Source: Bufo bufo | Lineage: Eukaryota; Chordata; Amphibia; Anura; Bufonidae | Length of the DNA: 64,000 bases | Reading direction: 5' to 3' | Assembly (NCBI RefSeq): GCF_905171765.1 | Contig: NC_053389.1 | Coordinates: 784,492,772-784,556,771 of the forward strand | Shown here: positions 12,116 through 24,819 of the stretch, piece after piece | How positions within the stretch are numbered: position 1 is the stretch's first letter | Layout: every line of letters begins with the position of its first letter | Translations under genes and position numbers: made by a program | The notes under the pieces: generated by a model | Databases searched by the model: none | Seen by the model: only the letters and a program-made list of their open reading frames with translations | What the model was told of the DNA's origin: nothing

Positions 12116-12322
12116 AAACGGATCCGTTATGATTCCTATAGACTTCTATTAAGACGGAATGCCTTTTAAAGGCCGCCGTTTTGCATTCCGTCATAATGCA
12201 AGTCTATGGGCAGTATAACGGATCCATCCTTCCGTCTTATGGATTCCATTATTTTCTCTGATAACCACGTTATAACAGAAAGCCATAACGGAATCCAGAA
12301 CGCAGATGTGAACCCACCCTTA
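12116..12322. mobile_element. MITE fragment with CpG-rich inverted repeats
   Basis: Inverted pairs are visible: aacggatccgtt at the left, gacttctattaagacggaatgcc against ggcattccgtc-like words, and taacggatccatccttccgtctta further right. The right end, gatgtgaacccaccctta, looks like a MITE terminus; the expected matching left terminus is missing, so this is truncated against hAT1. Confidence 0.55.
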
Positions 12323-13353
12323 GTCATACCAAGCCTCACAGGTTGCATTGATTTTTGCATAACTGTTTAATATACATCCCATTCCACATCTGCCTTTCCA
12401 CAGCATTGGTGCTTTGTACGAGCATGTTTAGGTCTTCCATCCTATAGAATAGGCACTCCTGCATATAGAACAGCATTTCCTGAACGAGCTTTAATACAGC
12501 TCCCGCTGCAGTCCAAGCATTGTACAGAATGAGGTGCTTGAACCATAGAAAATCTCCTATATGTATGAACTAGTATAAATTTGAGGAGAAAGCATAAAAT
12601 TACCTTTACTGCGTGTTCTGCAGTCCTCAGACTGCCGCTGAATGAAGGTTTGTGGGATTAGAAAAAAGTAAGATAAACTAACAGCTGCAATGCGGGGTAA
12701 TGAAAAGCTTTCATCCCGCTCGTGGACCCCTTGCTCTCCCTCTGAACTAGGCCACAGTCTATTGTTGGCACCTGATTTAAGGCATGAGATCCTTGAGTGC
12801 CCAGTCTTATCACAAAAGGAGTAGTGGTGGGAATGATAGAAACCATTTGATCGTCAACCCTCCTCCACAGCCAAGTAATCTGAATGCTTTTCTTTTTCCA
12901 GATCAAAAAAATGAAATTTAACACATATTAATTTGTAATCTTATTTTCCGTTCACCGGAAAATATTTTTAGTGTTTTGTCATATTTTTAGTGTTTTGACA
13001 CAGAATATGCAACTTTAGAAATGTACTGTACTTATCGTGTTCATCGAAGTGGATAATTAGGATTTGCACTCCCTCGAGGACAGCTTTCTGAAACTTTTTA
13101 CAATACAAGACCAGTCTATTTACATCAGATTATCCATTATAATTCAAAGTGGACCTTGGGTTCCGATAATATGTAATGCATATTTACAAGTAAAAAAAAA
13201 AGTGCGCTTTAGAAGGAAAAAACGGTTTAATAACAAAGATCAAAATGTTGTTCTGGACGTGTCTCCTACTTGTTTCCTGTCCTAGACAGACATCAGGGCT
13301 CGAAGTCCTTTCAGAGTGGTGACGCCATGGTTTTTACTTTATCCACATGAACG
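12323..13353. other. Intron sequence, no gene seen
   Basis: No transposon ends, exons or RNA genes recognised. The composition is AT-rich with short poly-A runs near 13190-13200. Confidence 0.35.
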
Positions 13354-13355
13354 TA

Positions 13356-13701
13356 AGAGCTTCGTGCCCGTGCTGTGGACCGCAAATTGCGGTCCGCAAT
13401 GCACGGGCACCGACCGTGGGGCAGCTGCATGCGGATCGCGGACCCATTCACTTGAATGGGGTTCGAGATCCGTCCGTTCCGCAAAAAGATAGAGCAAGTT
13501 CAATCTTTTTGCGGTGCAGAGGCAGGGAATGGAACCCCATGGAAGCACTCGGTAGTGCTTCCGTGGGGTTCCGTTCCGTGCTTCTGTTCCGTTCAGCACT
13601 GCATCTCCGGATTTGTGAATGGGTCAGCATCCATGATGCGGAATGCCGTATGCGGGCCGCAATACGGCAACGGAGGGGCAACGGCCGTGTGAATGAGCTC
13701 T
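13356..13701. mobile_element. CpG-rich palindromic MITE (about 346 bp)
   Basis: It begins agagcttcgtgcccg and ends gtgtgaatgagctct, flanked by TA. The interior contains several short inverted repeats, such as gaccgcaaattgcggtc (13378-13394) and cgttccgcaaaaagatagagcaag. The same internal words occur in the element at 50324-50689, so the two are related. Target duplication type is uncertain (TA or part of a longer TAA/TTA). Confidence 0.6.
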
Positions 13702-13806
13702 TATTCAATAAAATGTATCTGTTTAGCGCCACCTGCCCTTTGTTTATTATTTCTTTAACCTGCTCATGGAGATGGCCGCACATGCTCAGTTTCATCCTTA
13801 AACTGT

Positions 13807-13922
13807 CTCCTGAGCTGTGATAGGGAGAGCTGAGACACGCCTCCTGAGCTGTGATAGGGAGAGCTGAGACACGCCTCCTGGGCTGTGATAGGGAGAGCAT
13901 GGACACGCCTCCTGAGCTGCAG
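13807..13922. repeat. 34-bp tandem repeat, ~4 copies
   Basis: The unit ctcctgagctgtgataggga followed by gagctgagacacgc starts at 13807, 13841, 13875 and 13909, an exact 34-bp spacing. The third and fourth copies carry a few substitutions. Confidence 0.92.
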
Positions 13923-14225
13923 CAGAAAATACACCCCCCTGAGCGGTCAGCTTGATATAAATCTAGCAGAACAATGAATGGGGAGATCTCTGGATCCATG
14001 TGAGGTACAGGGCTGGTTCTAGCTTTGTTAGAAAGAGATTGTCATGTCCTATATGATGTCTGGTTTTCAATTTTTACATTAGTCATGGGTAGATTTGAGC
14101 GGATACCTGGATGTTCGAGTTCGGCAGGTTCGGCCGAACTTGAAAAAAAAGTTTGGGTTCGGGACCCGAACTTGACCCCGAACCCAAACCCCATTGAAGT
14201 CAATGGGGACCCGAACTTTTGGGCA

Positions 14226-16190
14226 TTAAAATGGCTCTAAAATAGTCCTGGAAAGGGCTAGAGGGCTGCAAAAGGCATCAAAATGTGCTTAAGAGCATGA
14301 CAAGTGTTCTGCAAACAAATGTGGATAGGGGAATGACTTAAAATAACATAAAATACAGAAAAATAAAAAATAACAATCTGGATCTAGGAGTAGGAGGTTG
14401 AGGAGGCGGTGGATGGGTGGATGTGGCGGTGTAGGTTGACGTGGCGGTGTAGGTGGAAGCGGCGGTGAAGGAGGAATAGGTAGCCAACACTGATTTGTGT
14501 TATTTTTTTTTTTTTTTATTGGGGTATCCCCCAAAATATTGGGACATATACAAAAATAAAACAAAGAATAAGTGCACTTGAGTACAAGAATGGATGGTTG
14601 AGGCTGGTATAAATGTCTATTCTGCACAAGGTACGGACAAGTCCTGTGGGATCTATGCCTGGTTCATTTTAATAAACGTAAGCTTGTCCACATTGGCTGC
14701 GGCCTGTGATAATGCTCTCTGCCGTACTAAACACACGTTCACACTATACACTGGCTGCAGGGCAGGTCAGCACCTCCAAGGCTGACAAAGCTTTTCCACA
14801 TTTTGGCCATGCTAACCCTGCCTTCTCAGGTGCTGGCGGTGCCCCAGCTGCGTTGGCGACCTCTTCCTCCTTCTCTGCCTTCGCCTTATGCTTCCACTGT
14901 GCCCCCGCTGTCAGGTGGGAATGCTATCATCAGCGTGCGCTTGTAGTCGCGCATCTTCCGATCAGTAACAGATGTTTTCACTAAATTTAGTTCCCTGTCA
15001 GCAATGCAGAGCAGGGGTTCATTCACGACAAAAGGGGGTTCATGTCACCCAGCAATACAACAGAGGATTTTGAGAGATTTAGGCCCCTGTCACCCAGGCA
15101 CAGCAGGGGTTCATTCACGGCAAAAGAGGGTTCATGTCACCCAGCAATACAACAGAGGATTTTGAGAGATGGTAAAAAATGGTAAAATGTCACCCGACAA
15201 TTGAAAATAAGAATTTTTTCAATTTAGGGCACTAAAATTGGCACCTTTTTTTAATTAAAATGGCTCTAAAATAGTCCTTGAAAAGGCTAGAGGGATGTAA
15301 AAGGCAGTAAAATGTGCTTAAGAGCATGGCAACTGCTCTGCAAACAAATGTGGATAGGGAAATAAATTAAAATGAAATAAAATAACTAAAAATTACAAAT
15401 TATTAACCTGCAACTCAGAGAAGGAGGTGGATATGGAGTCGGAGATTGAGGAGGCGGTGAATGTGGTGTTGTAGGTGGAGGCAGCAATGGAGGAGGAGGA
15501 GGTAGCCAACAATGTTTTTTTTTTATTTTTTTATTGGGGTAGGTAGCCCCCAAAATATTGGGACAAATAAAAAATAAATAAAACAAAGAATCATTGCACT
15601 TGACTTGAGTACAAGAATGTATGTTTGATGGTGGTATAAATGTCTATTCTGCACAAGGTACAGACAAGTCTTGTGGGATCCAAGCCTGGTTCATTTTAAT
15701 GAACGTGAGCTTGTCCACGTTGGCTGTGGACAGGCGGCTGCGTCTGTCTGTAATGACGCCTCCTGCCGTGCTAAATACACGTTCAGAGAGTACACTGGCT
15801 GCAGGGCAGGCCAGCACCTCCAAGGCATACAGGGCAAGCTCTGGCCATGTGGACAATTTGGAGACCCAGAAGTTGAATGGGGCAGAACCATCAGTCAGTA
15901 CGTGTAGGTGTGTGCACAGGTACTGTTCCACCATGTTGTTCAAATGCTGCCTCCTGCTAACACGCTCCATATCAGCAGTTGGGGCCGGTTGTTGCGGCGA
16001 GGTGACAAAGCTTTTCTACATGTCGGCCATGCTAACCCTGCCTTCTGAGGTGCTGGCGCTGACACAGCTGCGTTGGCAACCTCTTCCTCCTCCCCTGCCT
16101 TCGCCTTGTGCTTCACTTGTCCCCCGGCGTCAGTTGGGAATGCTCTCAGGAACGCGTCTACCAGCGTGCGCCTGTAGTCGCGCATCTTCC
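14226..16190 (-). repeat. Partial duplication of the hAT2b 3' region (~1.03-kb offset)
   Basis: The stretch starting aaaatggctctaaaatagtc at about 14229 recurs at about 15258, and the transposase stop region at 14617 recurs at 15644, an offset of about 1027 bp. The left copy (to about 14966) also lost some 190 bp internally, joining the C-terminal dimerisation block directly to more upstream codons. Between the copies, 15001-15172 holds a further two-copy direct repeat with the core gcaggggttcattcacg. Confidence 0.8.
14617..14966 (-). pseudogene. Second, partial copy of the hAT2b transposase C-terminus
   Basis: On the minus strand this fragment encodes the last residues of the hAT transposase (TFIKMN-type end before the stop at 14617-14619), then is joined by a deletion to sequence that in the family lies about 190 bp further upstream. 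It is the product of the local 3' duplication and has no start. Confidence 0.75.
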
Positions 16191-18621
16191 GATCACGCTC
16201 CAGTGAGGGAATTAAGGACGGCACATTGTCTTTGTAACGTGGATCCAGCAGGGTGGTCACCCAGTAGTCAGCACACGTTAAAATGTGGGCAACTCTGCAG
16301 TCGTTGCGCATGCACTGCAGCATGTAGTCGCTCATGTGTGCCAGGCTGCCCAGAGGTAAGGACAAGCTGTCCTCTGTGGGAGGCGTATCGTCTGCATCCT
16401 CTGTATCCCCCAGCCATGCACCAGTGATGGGCCCGAGCTGCGTTGGATGCCACCCCGCTGTGAACATGCTTCATCCCCATCCTCCTCCTCCTCCTCCAGT
16501 AGTGGGCCCTGGCTGGCCAAATTTGTACCTGGCCTCTGCTGTTGCAAAAATCCTCTTTCTGAGGCACTTCTAAAAGACTGGCCTGAAAGTGTTAGAGATG
16601 ACCCCTCTTCCTCCTCCTCGTCCTGGGCCACATCCTCTTCCATCATTGCCCTAAGTGTTTTCTCAAGGAGACATAGAAGTGGTATTGTAACGCTGATAAC
16701 GGCGTCATCGCCACTGGCCATGTTGGTGGAGTACTCGAAACAGCGCAACAGGGCACACAGGTCTCGCATGGAGGCCCAGTCATTGGTGGTGAAGTGGTGC
16801 TGTTCCTCAGTGCGACTCACCCGTGCTTGCTGCAGCTGAAACTCCACTATGGCCTGCTGCTGCTCGCACAGTCTCTCCAGCATGTGCAACGTGGAGTTCC
16901 ACCTGGTGGGCACGTCGCATATGAGGCGGTGAGCGGGAAGGCCGAAGTTACACTGTAGAGCAGACAGCCAAGCGGCGGCAGGATGAGAACGTCGGAAGCG
17001 CGCACAGACGGCCTGCACTTTATGCAGCAGCTCAGACATGTCGGGGTAGTTGTGATTGAATTTCTGCACCACCAATTTCAGCACATGCGCCAGGCAAGGG
17101 ATGTGCGTCAAACCGGCTAGTCCTAGAGCTGCAACGAGATTTCGCCCATTATCGCACACCACCAGGCCGGCAGCAACCACTCGTCGGTCTGTTGTTCTAT
17201 ACCCTGCCACAACTCCTGCGCGGTGTGGGGCCTGTCCCCCAAACACATTCTTTTTAAAACGGCCTGCTGACGTTTACCCCTGGCTGTGCTGAAGTTGGTG
17301 GTGAAGGTCTGTCGCTGTCCGGATGAGGAGGTGGTAGAAGAGGAGGAGGAAGCCGAGTAGTAAGAGGAGGCAACAGGAGGCAAAGAATGATGCCCTGTGA
17401 TCCTTGGCGGCGGAAGGACGTGCGCCAAACAGCTCTCCGTCTGGGGCCCAGCCGCCACTACATTTACCCAGTGTGCAGTTAGGAAGATATAGCGTCCCTG
17501 GCCGTGCTTACTGGTCAACGTATCTGGTGGCACATCCTCTGTTTGCTGGGCGGCAGGTGCCAACGTTGCTCCAGAGGCGGAGGAAGAGGCAGAGGCAGCA
17601 GCAGAAGAGGGAGCAGGAGGGGCCTGAGCCCTTTCTTGGTTTTGAAGGTGCTTACTCCACTACAGCCCGTGTCTCGCATCTAGATGCCTGGTCATGCAGG
17701 CTGTGCTAAGGTTCAGAACGTTAATGCCTCGCTTCAGGCTCAGATGGCACAGCGTGCAAACCACTCAGGTCTTGGCGTCAGCACATTGTGTGAAGAAGTG
17801 CCATACCAGGGAACTCCTTGAAGCTGCCTTTGGTGTGCTCGGTCCCTGTTGACGGTGGCCAGTAGAAGGCGAACTGTTTTGGCGACGGCTGCTCTGCTTT
17901 TGCAACGCTGTTGGCTCGGTCTCACCACTGCCTCTTCCTCCAAACTCTGAAAGTCAGTGGCAAGGCCTTCATTCCATGTGGGGTCTAGGACCTCATCATC
18001 CCCTGCATCGTCTTCCACCCAGTCTTCCTCACTGACCTCCTTTTCGGTCTGCACACTGCAGAAAGACGCAGCAGTTGGCACCTGTGTTTCGTCATCATCA
18101 GAGACGTGCTGAGGTGGTATTCCCATGTCCTCATCAGGAAACATAAGTGGTTGTGCGTCAGTGGATTCTATGTCTTCCACCCCTGGGGAAGGGCTGCCTG
18201 GATGCCCTTGGGAAACCCTACCAGCAGAGTATTCAAACAGCATAAGAGACTGCTGCATGACTTGAGGCTCAGACAGGTTCCCCGATATGCACGGGGGTGA
18301 TGTGACAGACTGATGGGCATGGGTTTCAGGCGCCACCTATGCGCTTTCTGCAGAAGACTGGGTGGGAGATAATGTGAACGTGCTGGATCCACTGTCGGCC
18401 ACCCAATTGACTAGCGCCTGTACTTGCTCAGGCCTTACCATCCTTAGAACGGCATTAGGCCCGACCAAATATCGCTGTAGATTCTGGCCGCTACTGGGAC
18501 CTCAGGTAGTAGGTTCAGTAGGATGTGTAGCTGTGGCAGAACGGCCACGTCCTCTCCCTGCACCAGAGGCTCCACCAACACCACGACCATGACTGCGTCC
18601 CTTATTAGATGTTTGCCTCAT
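15644..18621 (-). pseudogene. hAT2b transposase, frameshifted BED-finger hAT protein
   Basis: Minus strand. The start codon at 18619-18621 aligns with that of hAT2a (MR.TSNKGR). The reading then shifts between several frames, with pieces at 17740-18336, 17123-17563, 16332-17246, 15940-16467 and 15644-15970. Landmarks in order: the acidic N-terminal region, BED finger remnants near 17640-17760, DTLTSKHGQG (first catalytic block; the Trp of DTWTSKHG is changed), the CDNGRN block with the second Asp intact, and the C-terminal WVSKLSTWPELALY ... SVLSERVFSTAGG with the presumed catalytic Glu. The end is LSVPCAE. Several frameshifts make it inactive. At the codon where hAT2a has its second stop, this copy keeps Trp (TDEWLLP). 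Confidence 0.9.
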
Positions 18622-18689
18622 AGTTAGCGTTCACAAAGCAAAGTAAAAAGTGGTTAAGTTTGTTAAAAATAATTAGCCACCAATAAAAA

Positions 18690-20830
18690 CCCTGATGTAG
18701 GGTATTGCACTCAATTTTTTTTTAAACTCTATATGACAGCCGCATTTATGGCCTAAATGTGACAGTCACCAATGCAAGTGTAATCCCAGATGTGCAGTAT
18801 ATCAGAGGGATTTTTCACCACAGTATTCTAAAAGCCTTATTTGTGGCCTAAATGTGACAGTCACCTATGCACGTGTAATCACAGATGTGCAGTATATGAA
18901 AAAAAGGTTTCTTTTAACAACAGTAACCTAATAGCCGTATTTGTGGCCTAAATGTGACAGTCACCTATGCAAGTGTAATCCCAGATGTGCACTATATCAG
19001 AGAGTTTTTTCACCACAGTAACCAAAAAGCCATATTTCTGGCCTAAATGTGACAGTCACTTATGCATGTGTAATCCCAGATGTGCAGTATATTAGAGGGT
19101 TTTTTCACCCCAGTAACCAAAAAGCCATATTTCTGGCCTAAATATGACAGTCACTTATGCACGTGTAATCCCAGATGTGCAGTATATTAGAGGCTTTTTT
19201 CACCCCAGTAACCAAAAAGCCATATTTCTGGCCTAAATGTAACAGTCACTTATGCTTGTCTAATCCCAGAGGTGCAGTATATTAGAGGTTTTTTTCACCC
19301 CAGTAACCAAAAAGCCGTATTTCTGGCCTAAATGTGACAGTCACTTATGCATGTGTAATCCCAGATGTGCAGTATATCAGAGGCTTTTTTCACCCCAGTA
19401 TGCCAAAGCTGTATTTATGGCCGAAATGTGACAGTCACTTATGCACGTGTAATAACAGATGTGCAGTATATTAGAGGTTTTTTTCACCCTAACCAAAAAG
19501 CTGTATTTCTGTCCTAAATGTGACAGTGACTTATGCACGTGTAATCACAGATGTGCAGTATATTATAGGGATTTTTCACCCCAGTAACCAAAAAGCTGTA
19601 TTTCTGTCCTAAATGTGACAATGACTTATGCACGTGTAATTACAGATGTGCAGTATATTAGAGGGTTTTTTCACCCCAGTAACCAAAGAGCTGTATTTCT
19701 GTCCTAAATGTGACAGTGACTTATGCACGTGTCATCCCAGATGTGCAGTATATTAGAGGTTTTTTTTACCCCAGTAACCAAAAAGCTGTATTTCTGTTCA
19801 AAATGTGACAGTGACTTATGCATGTGTAATCACAGATGTGCAGTATATTAGAGGCTTTTTTCACCCCAGTATGCCAAAGCCGTATTTATGGCCTAAATGT
19901 GACAGTGACTTATGCACGTGTAATCACAGATGTGCAATATATTAGAGGCTTTTTTCACCCCAGTAACCAAAAAGCCGTATTTGTGGCCTAAATGTGACAG
20001 TCACTTATTGTCAGGGACCCAGGGGGCCGTTCCTCATCGGGGTCGCAGGCGCGGGCATCGGGTGCAGGTAGCTCCTCCTCGTCCTCCTGGCAGGGAATCT
20101 GGCGCTGGTGTGGCCAGTGCGCATGCGCGGGTCGAGCGCCGGGTGCGCGGTACGCAAGCCGCGCTTGCGTGCGCGGAGATACGAGCGTAGTGCGCATGCG
20201 CCATTCCAAGCCACAGGTGTTATTCAGGCTGGGGGAGGATTTCAGCATTCACCACTTGCTCTCAGCCTGATGATTGGCCTCTGACTGAGGAAGCTTCCTG
20301 GTTGCCCTGGCAGACAGGGGGCGGTCCTGGTCTCCCTGTGTATTTAAGGCTGGTCAGAGCCTTGACTCATTGCTGAGTTATTCTACCCTATGGTGAACAT
20401 CCAGCTCCTTCCTGTGAACCTGTTGTTTAATCTGACTTCCCGGCTATCGAACCTTTGCTTGACCCTTTGACTACGACTCCTGCTGCCCGCCACGACCCAG
20501 AACTGGACCTGACTACCCAATTGGATTATCCTTTTGCACTACGCTACTCCAGCCCTGACACTTATGCACGTGTAATCCCAGATGCCCAATATATTAGAGG
20601 CTTTTTTCACCCCAGTAACCAAAAAGCCGTATTTGTGGCCTAAATGTGACAGTCACTTATGCACGTCTAATCCCAGATGTGCAATATATCAGAGGCTTTT
20701 ATCACCCCAGTAACCAAAATGCTGTATTTCTGGCCTAAATGTGACAGTCACTTATGCACGTGTAATCCCAGATGTGCACTATATTTAACAGATGTATTTT
20801 TTTAACCCCAGTAAGCAAAAAGCTGTATTT
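18690..20830. repeat. ~95-bp tandem satellite in the hAT2b 5' region
   Basis: Copies of a unit containing gcctaaatgtgacagtcact, cacgtgtaatcccagatgtg and caccccagtaaccaaaaagc repeat with 95-100-bp spacing (for example 18752, 18847, 18947, 19042, 19137). About 17 copies are present if the LTR insertion is ignored. They sit upstream of the transposase start on the minus strand, in its leader or promoter region. Divergence among copies is modest. Confidence 0.93.
20009..20560. mobile_element. Solo LTR (552 bp) inserted in the satellite
   Basis: The element begins tgtcagggac and ends agccctgaca, a TG...CA LTR form with an 8-bp terminal inversion. It is flanked by the 5-bp duplication cttat (20004-20008 and 20561-20565); the satellite reads on without loss across the insertion. 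A tatttaagg TATA-like word is at about 20341. No internal gag/pol sequence is present. Size and 5-bp duplication suit a Gypsy-type or retroviral-type LTR left by LTR-LTR recombination; the family is not identified. Confidence 0.8.
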
Positions 20831-21546
20831 CTGGACTTGCAGACATGCAGATAGCCTGTGCTGGTGCACTATCGTTGCATAAAATGGCTGCCGATCATGT
20901 ATTGATATTGACTAACTGAAGAAAAAAAAGGTTGTTTTCAGCAGTAGTTGGCTCAGGGCAGGCTTAAAAGAATTGTGCACTGCACCCACAAAACACTTTT
21001 TCTGTAGATCGCTGAGTACAAAAAACAGTTCTTGATAAGATTTCTCCATGATCTCTCCCTCACAGCAGCTGCAGCCTCTCCCTACACTTATCCGAGCAGA
21101 GTGACGGGCGGCGCTACGTGACTCCATCTTAAATAGAGGCTGGGTCACATGCTGCAGTTAGCCAATCACAGCCATGCCAATAGTAGGCATGGCTGTAATG
21201 GCCTTTTGGGGCAAGTAGTTTGACGCTTGTTGATTGGCTGCTGTGCAGCCTTTCAAAAAGCGCCATAAAAATCGCCAAACACCGAACCCGAACTTTTTAC
21301 GTAAATGTTCGGGTTCGGGTCCGGGTGCCGAAAACCCTAAAGTTCGGTACGAACCCGAACTTTACAGTTCGGGTTCGCTCAACTCTAGTCATGGGATACC
21401 CCCTTTAATAATAGACATTGCGAGAGTTTTTTCTATTGGAAGTACTTGGCATAAGTGACACTGAAATATTATCTGGAATGTTGTCTCGTACCCAATCTCT
21501 ATATACCAGTTAGTGAGCAACTTCTTTGAAAGATTAAAATGTGCCC

Positions 21547-21941
21547 CAGGGGCGGACTGGCCATAGACTGCACAGGAAAATTTTCCAATGGGCCAATGCC
21601 CAGGGGGCCCCACAATGTCTTCCTCAAGCTGCTTGCCAGGTACATAATGATCTGATGCTCTCAGCATTAATTAAGGTACTTATGCACTTGGCCATCAACT
21701 GCAGGTGCCCCCCTGAATTCAACTGTATTGCCATCCTCACAATAGTGATACGGCAGTATTTTGTGCTGCACTATGATATTGCCAGCCCTGCCTATTTTTG
21801 TTATCCCTGCTTACTTGTTTGGCCCTTTCTACTTCTGTTCCCTGCCTTCTTCCATTTGGACCTGCCTACAACATGGGGCCACTTTTACTTCTTTTCCAGG
21901 GCCACTTTAAGTGCCCAGTCTGCCCCTGATGTCTGCCCCTG
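21547..21941. mobile_element. hAT-type MITE (CAGGGGCGGACTGG termini)
   Basis: It starts caggggcggactggccatag and ends with inverted ccagtctgcccctg followed by a 13-bp repeat of that end. Flanks atgtgccc (21539-21546) and atgtgctc (21942-21949) form an 8-bp duplication with one change. A second copy of the family lies at 31828-32118. It encodes no protein. Confidence 0.82.
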
Positions 21942-22839
21942 ATGTGCTCTAATATAGTCCTGATCAAAAGTTTAAGACCACTTGAAAAATGGCAAAAAAA
22001 TCATATTTAGCATGGCTGGATCTTGACAAGGTTCCAAGTAGAGCTTCAACATGCAACAAGAAGAAATGAGAGTGAGACAAAACATTTTTTGAGCATTCAA
22101 TTCAATAAAAACAACGAATAAACTGAAACAGGCTGTTTTTCAGCTGATCAAAAGTTTAGGACCACATGCCTTTAAAAGGCCAAATCTGTGCAAAGATGTG
22201 GATTCATTGTCATTTTCTGTCAGGTAGTCACACGTTGTGATGGCAAAGGCAAAAAAAACTCTCCCTTTTTGAACGTGGTCTGTTGTTGAACTGCATAAAC
22301 AGGGTCTCTCACAGCGCGCCATCGCTGCTGATGTGGCACGCAGTAAGACAGTCATTTGGAATTTCTTAACCACTTCAGCCCCCAGTGCTTAAACACCCTG
22401 AAAGACCAGGCCACTTTTTACACTTCTGACCTACACTACTTTCACCATTTATTGCTCGGTCATGCAACTTACCACCCAAATGAATTTTACCTCCTTTTCT
22501 TCTCACTAATAGAGCTTTCATTTGGTGGTATTTCATTGCTGCTGACATTTTTACTTTTTTTGTTATTAATCAAAATTTAACGATTTTTTTGCAAAAAAAT
22601 GACATTTTTCACTTTCAGTTGTAAAATTTTGCAAAAAAAACTACATCCATATATAAATTTTGCTCTAAATTTATTGTTCTACATGTCTTTGATAAAAAAA
22701 AAATGTTTGGGTAAAAAAAAAAAATGGTTTGGGTAAAAGTTATAGCGTTTACAAACTATGGTACAAAAATGTGAATTTCCGCTTTTTGAAGCAGCTCTGA
22801 CTTTCTGAGCACCTGTCATGTTTCCTGAGGTTCTACAAT

Positions 22840-24800
22840 GCCCAGACAGTACAAACACCCCACAAATGACCCCATTTCGGAAAGTACACACCCTAAGGTA
22901 TTCGCTGATGGGCATAGTGAGTTCATAGAACTTTTTATTTTTTGTCACAAGTTAGCGGAAAATGATGATTTTTTTTTTTTCCTTACAAAGTCTCATATTC
23001 CACTAACTTGTGACAAAAAATAAAAAGTTCTATGAACTCACTATGCCCATCAGCGAATACCTTGGGGTCTCTTCTTTCCAAAATGGGGTCACTTGTGGGG
23101 TAGTTATACTTCCCTGGCATTCTAGGGGCCCAAATGTGTGGTAAGGAGTTTGAAATCAAATTCTGTAAAAAATGACGAGTGAAATCCGAAAGGTGCTCTT
23201 TGGAATATGGGCCCCTTTGCCCACCTAGGCTGCAAAAAAGTGTCACACATCTGGTATCTCTGTATTCAGGAGAAGTTGAGGAATGTGTTTTGGGGTGTCT
23301 TTTTACATATACCCATGCTGGGTGAGATAAATATCTTGGTCAAATGCCAACTTTGTATAAAAAAATGGGAAAATTTGTCTTTTGCCAAGATATTTCTCTC
23401 ACCCAGCATGGGTATATGTAAAATGACACCCCAAAACACATTCCCCAACTTCTCCTGAGTACGGAGATACCAGATGTGTGACACTTTTTTGCAGCCTAGG
23501 TGGGCAAAGGGGCCCATATTCCAAAGAGCACCTTTCGGATTTCACAGGTCATTTTTTACAGAATTTGATTTCAAACTCCTTACCACACATTTGGGCCCCT
23601 AGAATGCCAGGGCAGTATAACTACCCCACAAGTGACCCCATTTTGGAAAGAAGACACCCCAAATAATTTGCTGATGGGCATAGTGAGTTCATGGAAGTTT
23701 TTATTTTTTGTCACAAGTTAGTGGAATATGAGACTTTGTATGAAAAAAAAAATCAGCATTTTCCACTAACTTGTGACAAAAAATAAAAAATTCTAGGAAC
23801 TCGCCATGCCCCTCACGGAATAACTTGGGGTGTTTTCTTTCCAAAATGGGGTCACTTGTGGGGTAGTTATACTGCCCTGGCATTTTCCAGGGGCCCTAAT
23901 GTGTGGTAAGTAGGTAAATGACCTGTGAAATCCTAAAGGTGCTCTTTGGAATATGGGCCCCTTTGCCCACCTAGGCTGCAAAAAAGTGTCACACATGTGG
24001 TATCGCCGTATTCAGGAGAAGTTGGGGAATGTGTTTTGGGGTGTCATTTTACATATACCCTTGCTGGGTGAGAGAAATATCTTGGCAAAAGACAACTTTT
24101 CCCATTTTTTTATACAAAGTTGGCATTTGACCAAGATATTTATCTCACCCAGCATGGGTATATGTAAAATGACACCCCAAAACACATTCCCAAACTTCTC
24201 CTGAGTACGGCGATACCAGATGTGTGACACTTTTTTGCAGCCTAAATGCGCAAAGGTGCCCAAATTCCTTTTAGGAGGGCATTTTTAGACATTTGGATAC
24301 CAGACTTCTTCTCACGCTTTGGGGCCCCTAGAATGCCAGGGCAGTATAAATACCCCACATGTGACCCCATTTTGGAAAGAAGACACCCCAAGGTATTCAA
24401 TGAGGGGCATGGCGAGTTCATAGAATTTTTTTTTTTTTGGCACAAGTTAGCGGAAATTGATATTTTTAATTTTTTTCTCACAAAGTCTCCCGTTCCGCTA
24501 ACTTGGGACAAAAATTTCAATCTTTCATGGACTCAATATGCCCCTCACGGAATACCTGGGGGTGTCTTCTTTCCGAAATGGGGTCACATGTGGGGTATTT
24601 ATACTGCCCTGGCATTCTAGGGGCCCTAAAGCGTGAGAAGAAGTCTGGAATATAAATGTCTAAAAAATTTTACGCATTTGGATTCCGTGAGGGGTATGGT
24701 GAGTTCATGTGAGATTTTATTTTTTGACACAAGTTAGTGGAATATGAGACTTTGTAAGAAAAAAAAATAATAATTCCGCTAACTTGGGCCAAAAAAATGT
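22840..24800. repeat. Series of alternating inverted repeats, ~375-bp spacing
   Basis: Inversion centres lie near 22970, 23365, 23740, 24105, 24470 and 24755. Odd centres pair ttgtcacaagttag with ctaacttgtgacaa; even centres pair catgctgggtgagataaata with its complement. Thus one ~375-bp unit is repeated head to head and tail to tail. Near-identical open frames appear on both strands (starting MGPFAHLGCKKVSH at 23207 plus and 23517 minus), the direct result of this symmetry and not genes. Confidence 0.88.
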
Positions 24801-24819
24801 CTGAATGGAGCCTTACAGA

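Larger units (their letters stand above)
14090..21387 (-). mobile_element. hAT2b: 7.3-kb hAT element, minus strand, 8-bp target duplication
   Basis: Perfect 8-bp flanks gtcatggg lie at 14082-14089 and 21388-21395. The termini are tagatttgagcgga and, inverted from the right, tagagttgagcgaac. The transposase is on the minus strand, so the right end is the 5' end. Its 5' end matches the left end of hAT2a at 36008 (tagggatgagcgaac) and both share the words gggttcgtaccgaa and gattggctgc, so they are two copies of one family in opposite orientation. The interior holds a duplicated 3' portion, a broken transposase, a 95-bp satellite and a solo LTR. Confidence 0.93.

Noticed and set aside
13347..13999. 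Open frames of 157 and 183 codons on both strands
   Set aside because: They cover a palindromic CpG-rich MITE and a 34-bp tandem repeat; no domain or splice support.
23207..24263. 83-codon frames starting MGPFAHLGCKKVSH on both strands, several copies
   Set aside because: Products of the alternating palindromes in the TTAA element; identical frames on both strands reflect symmetry, not genes.
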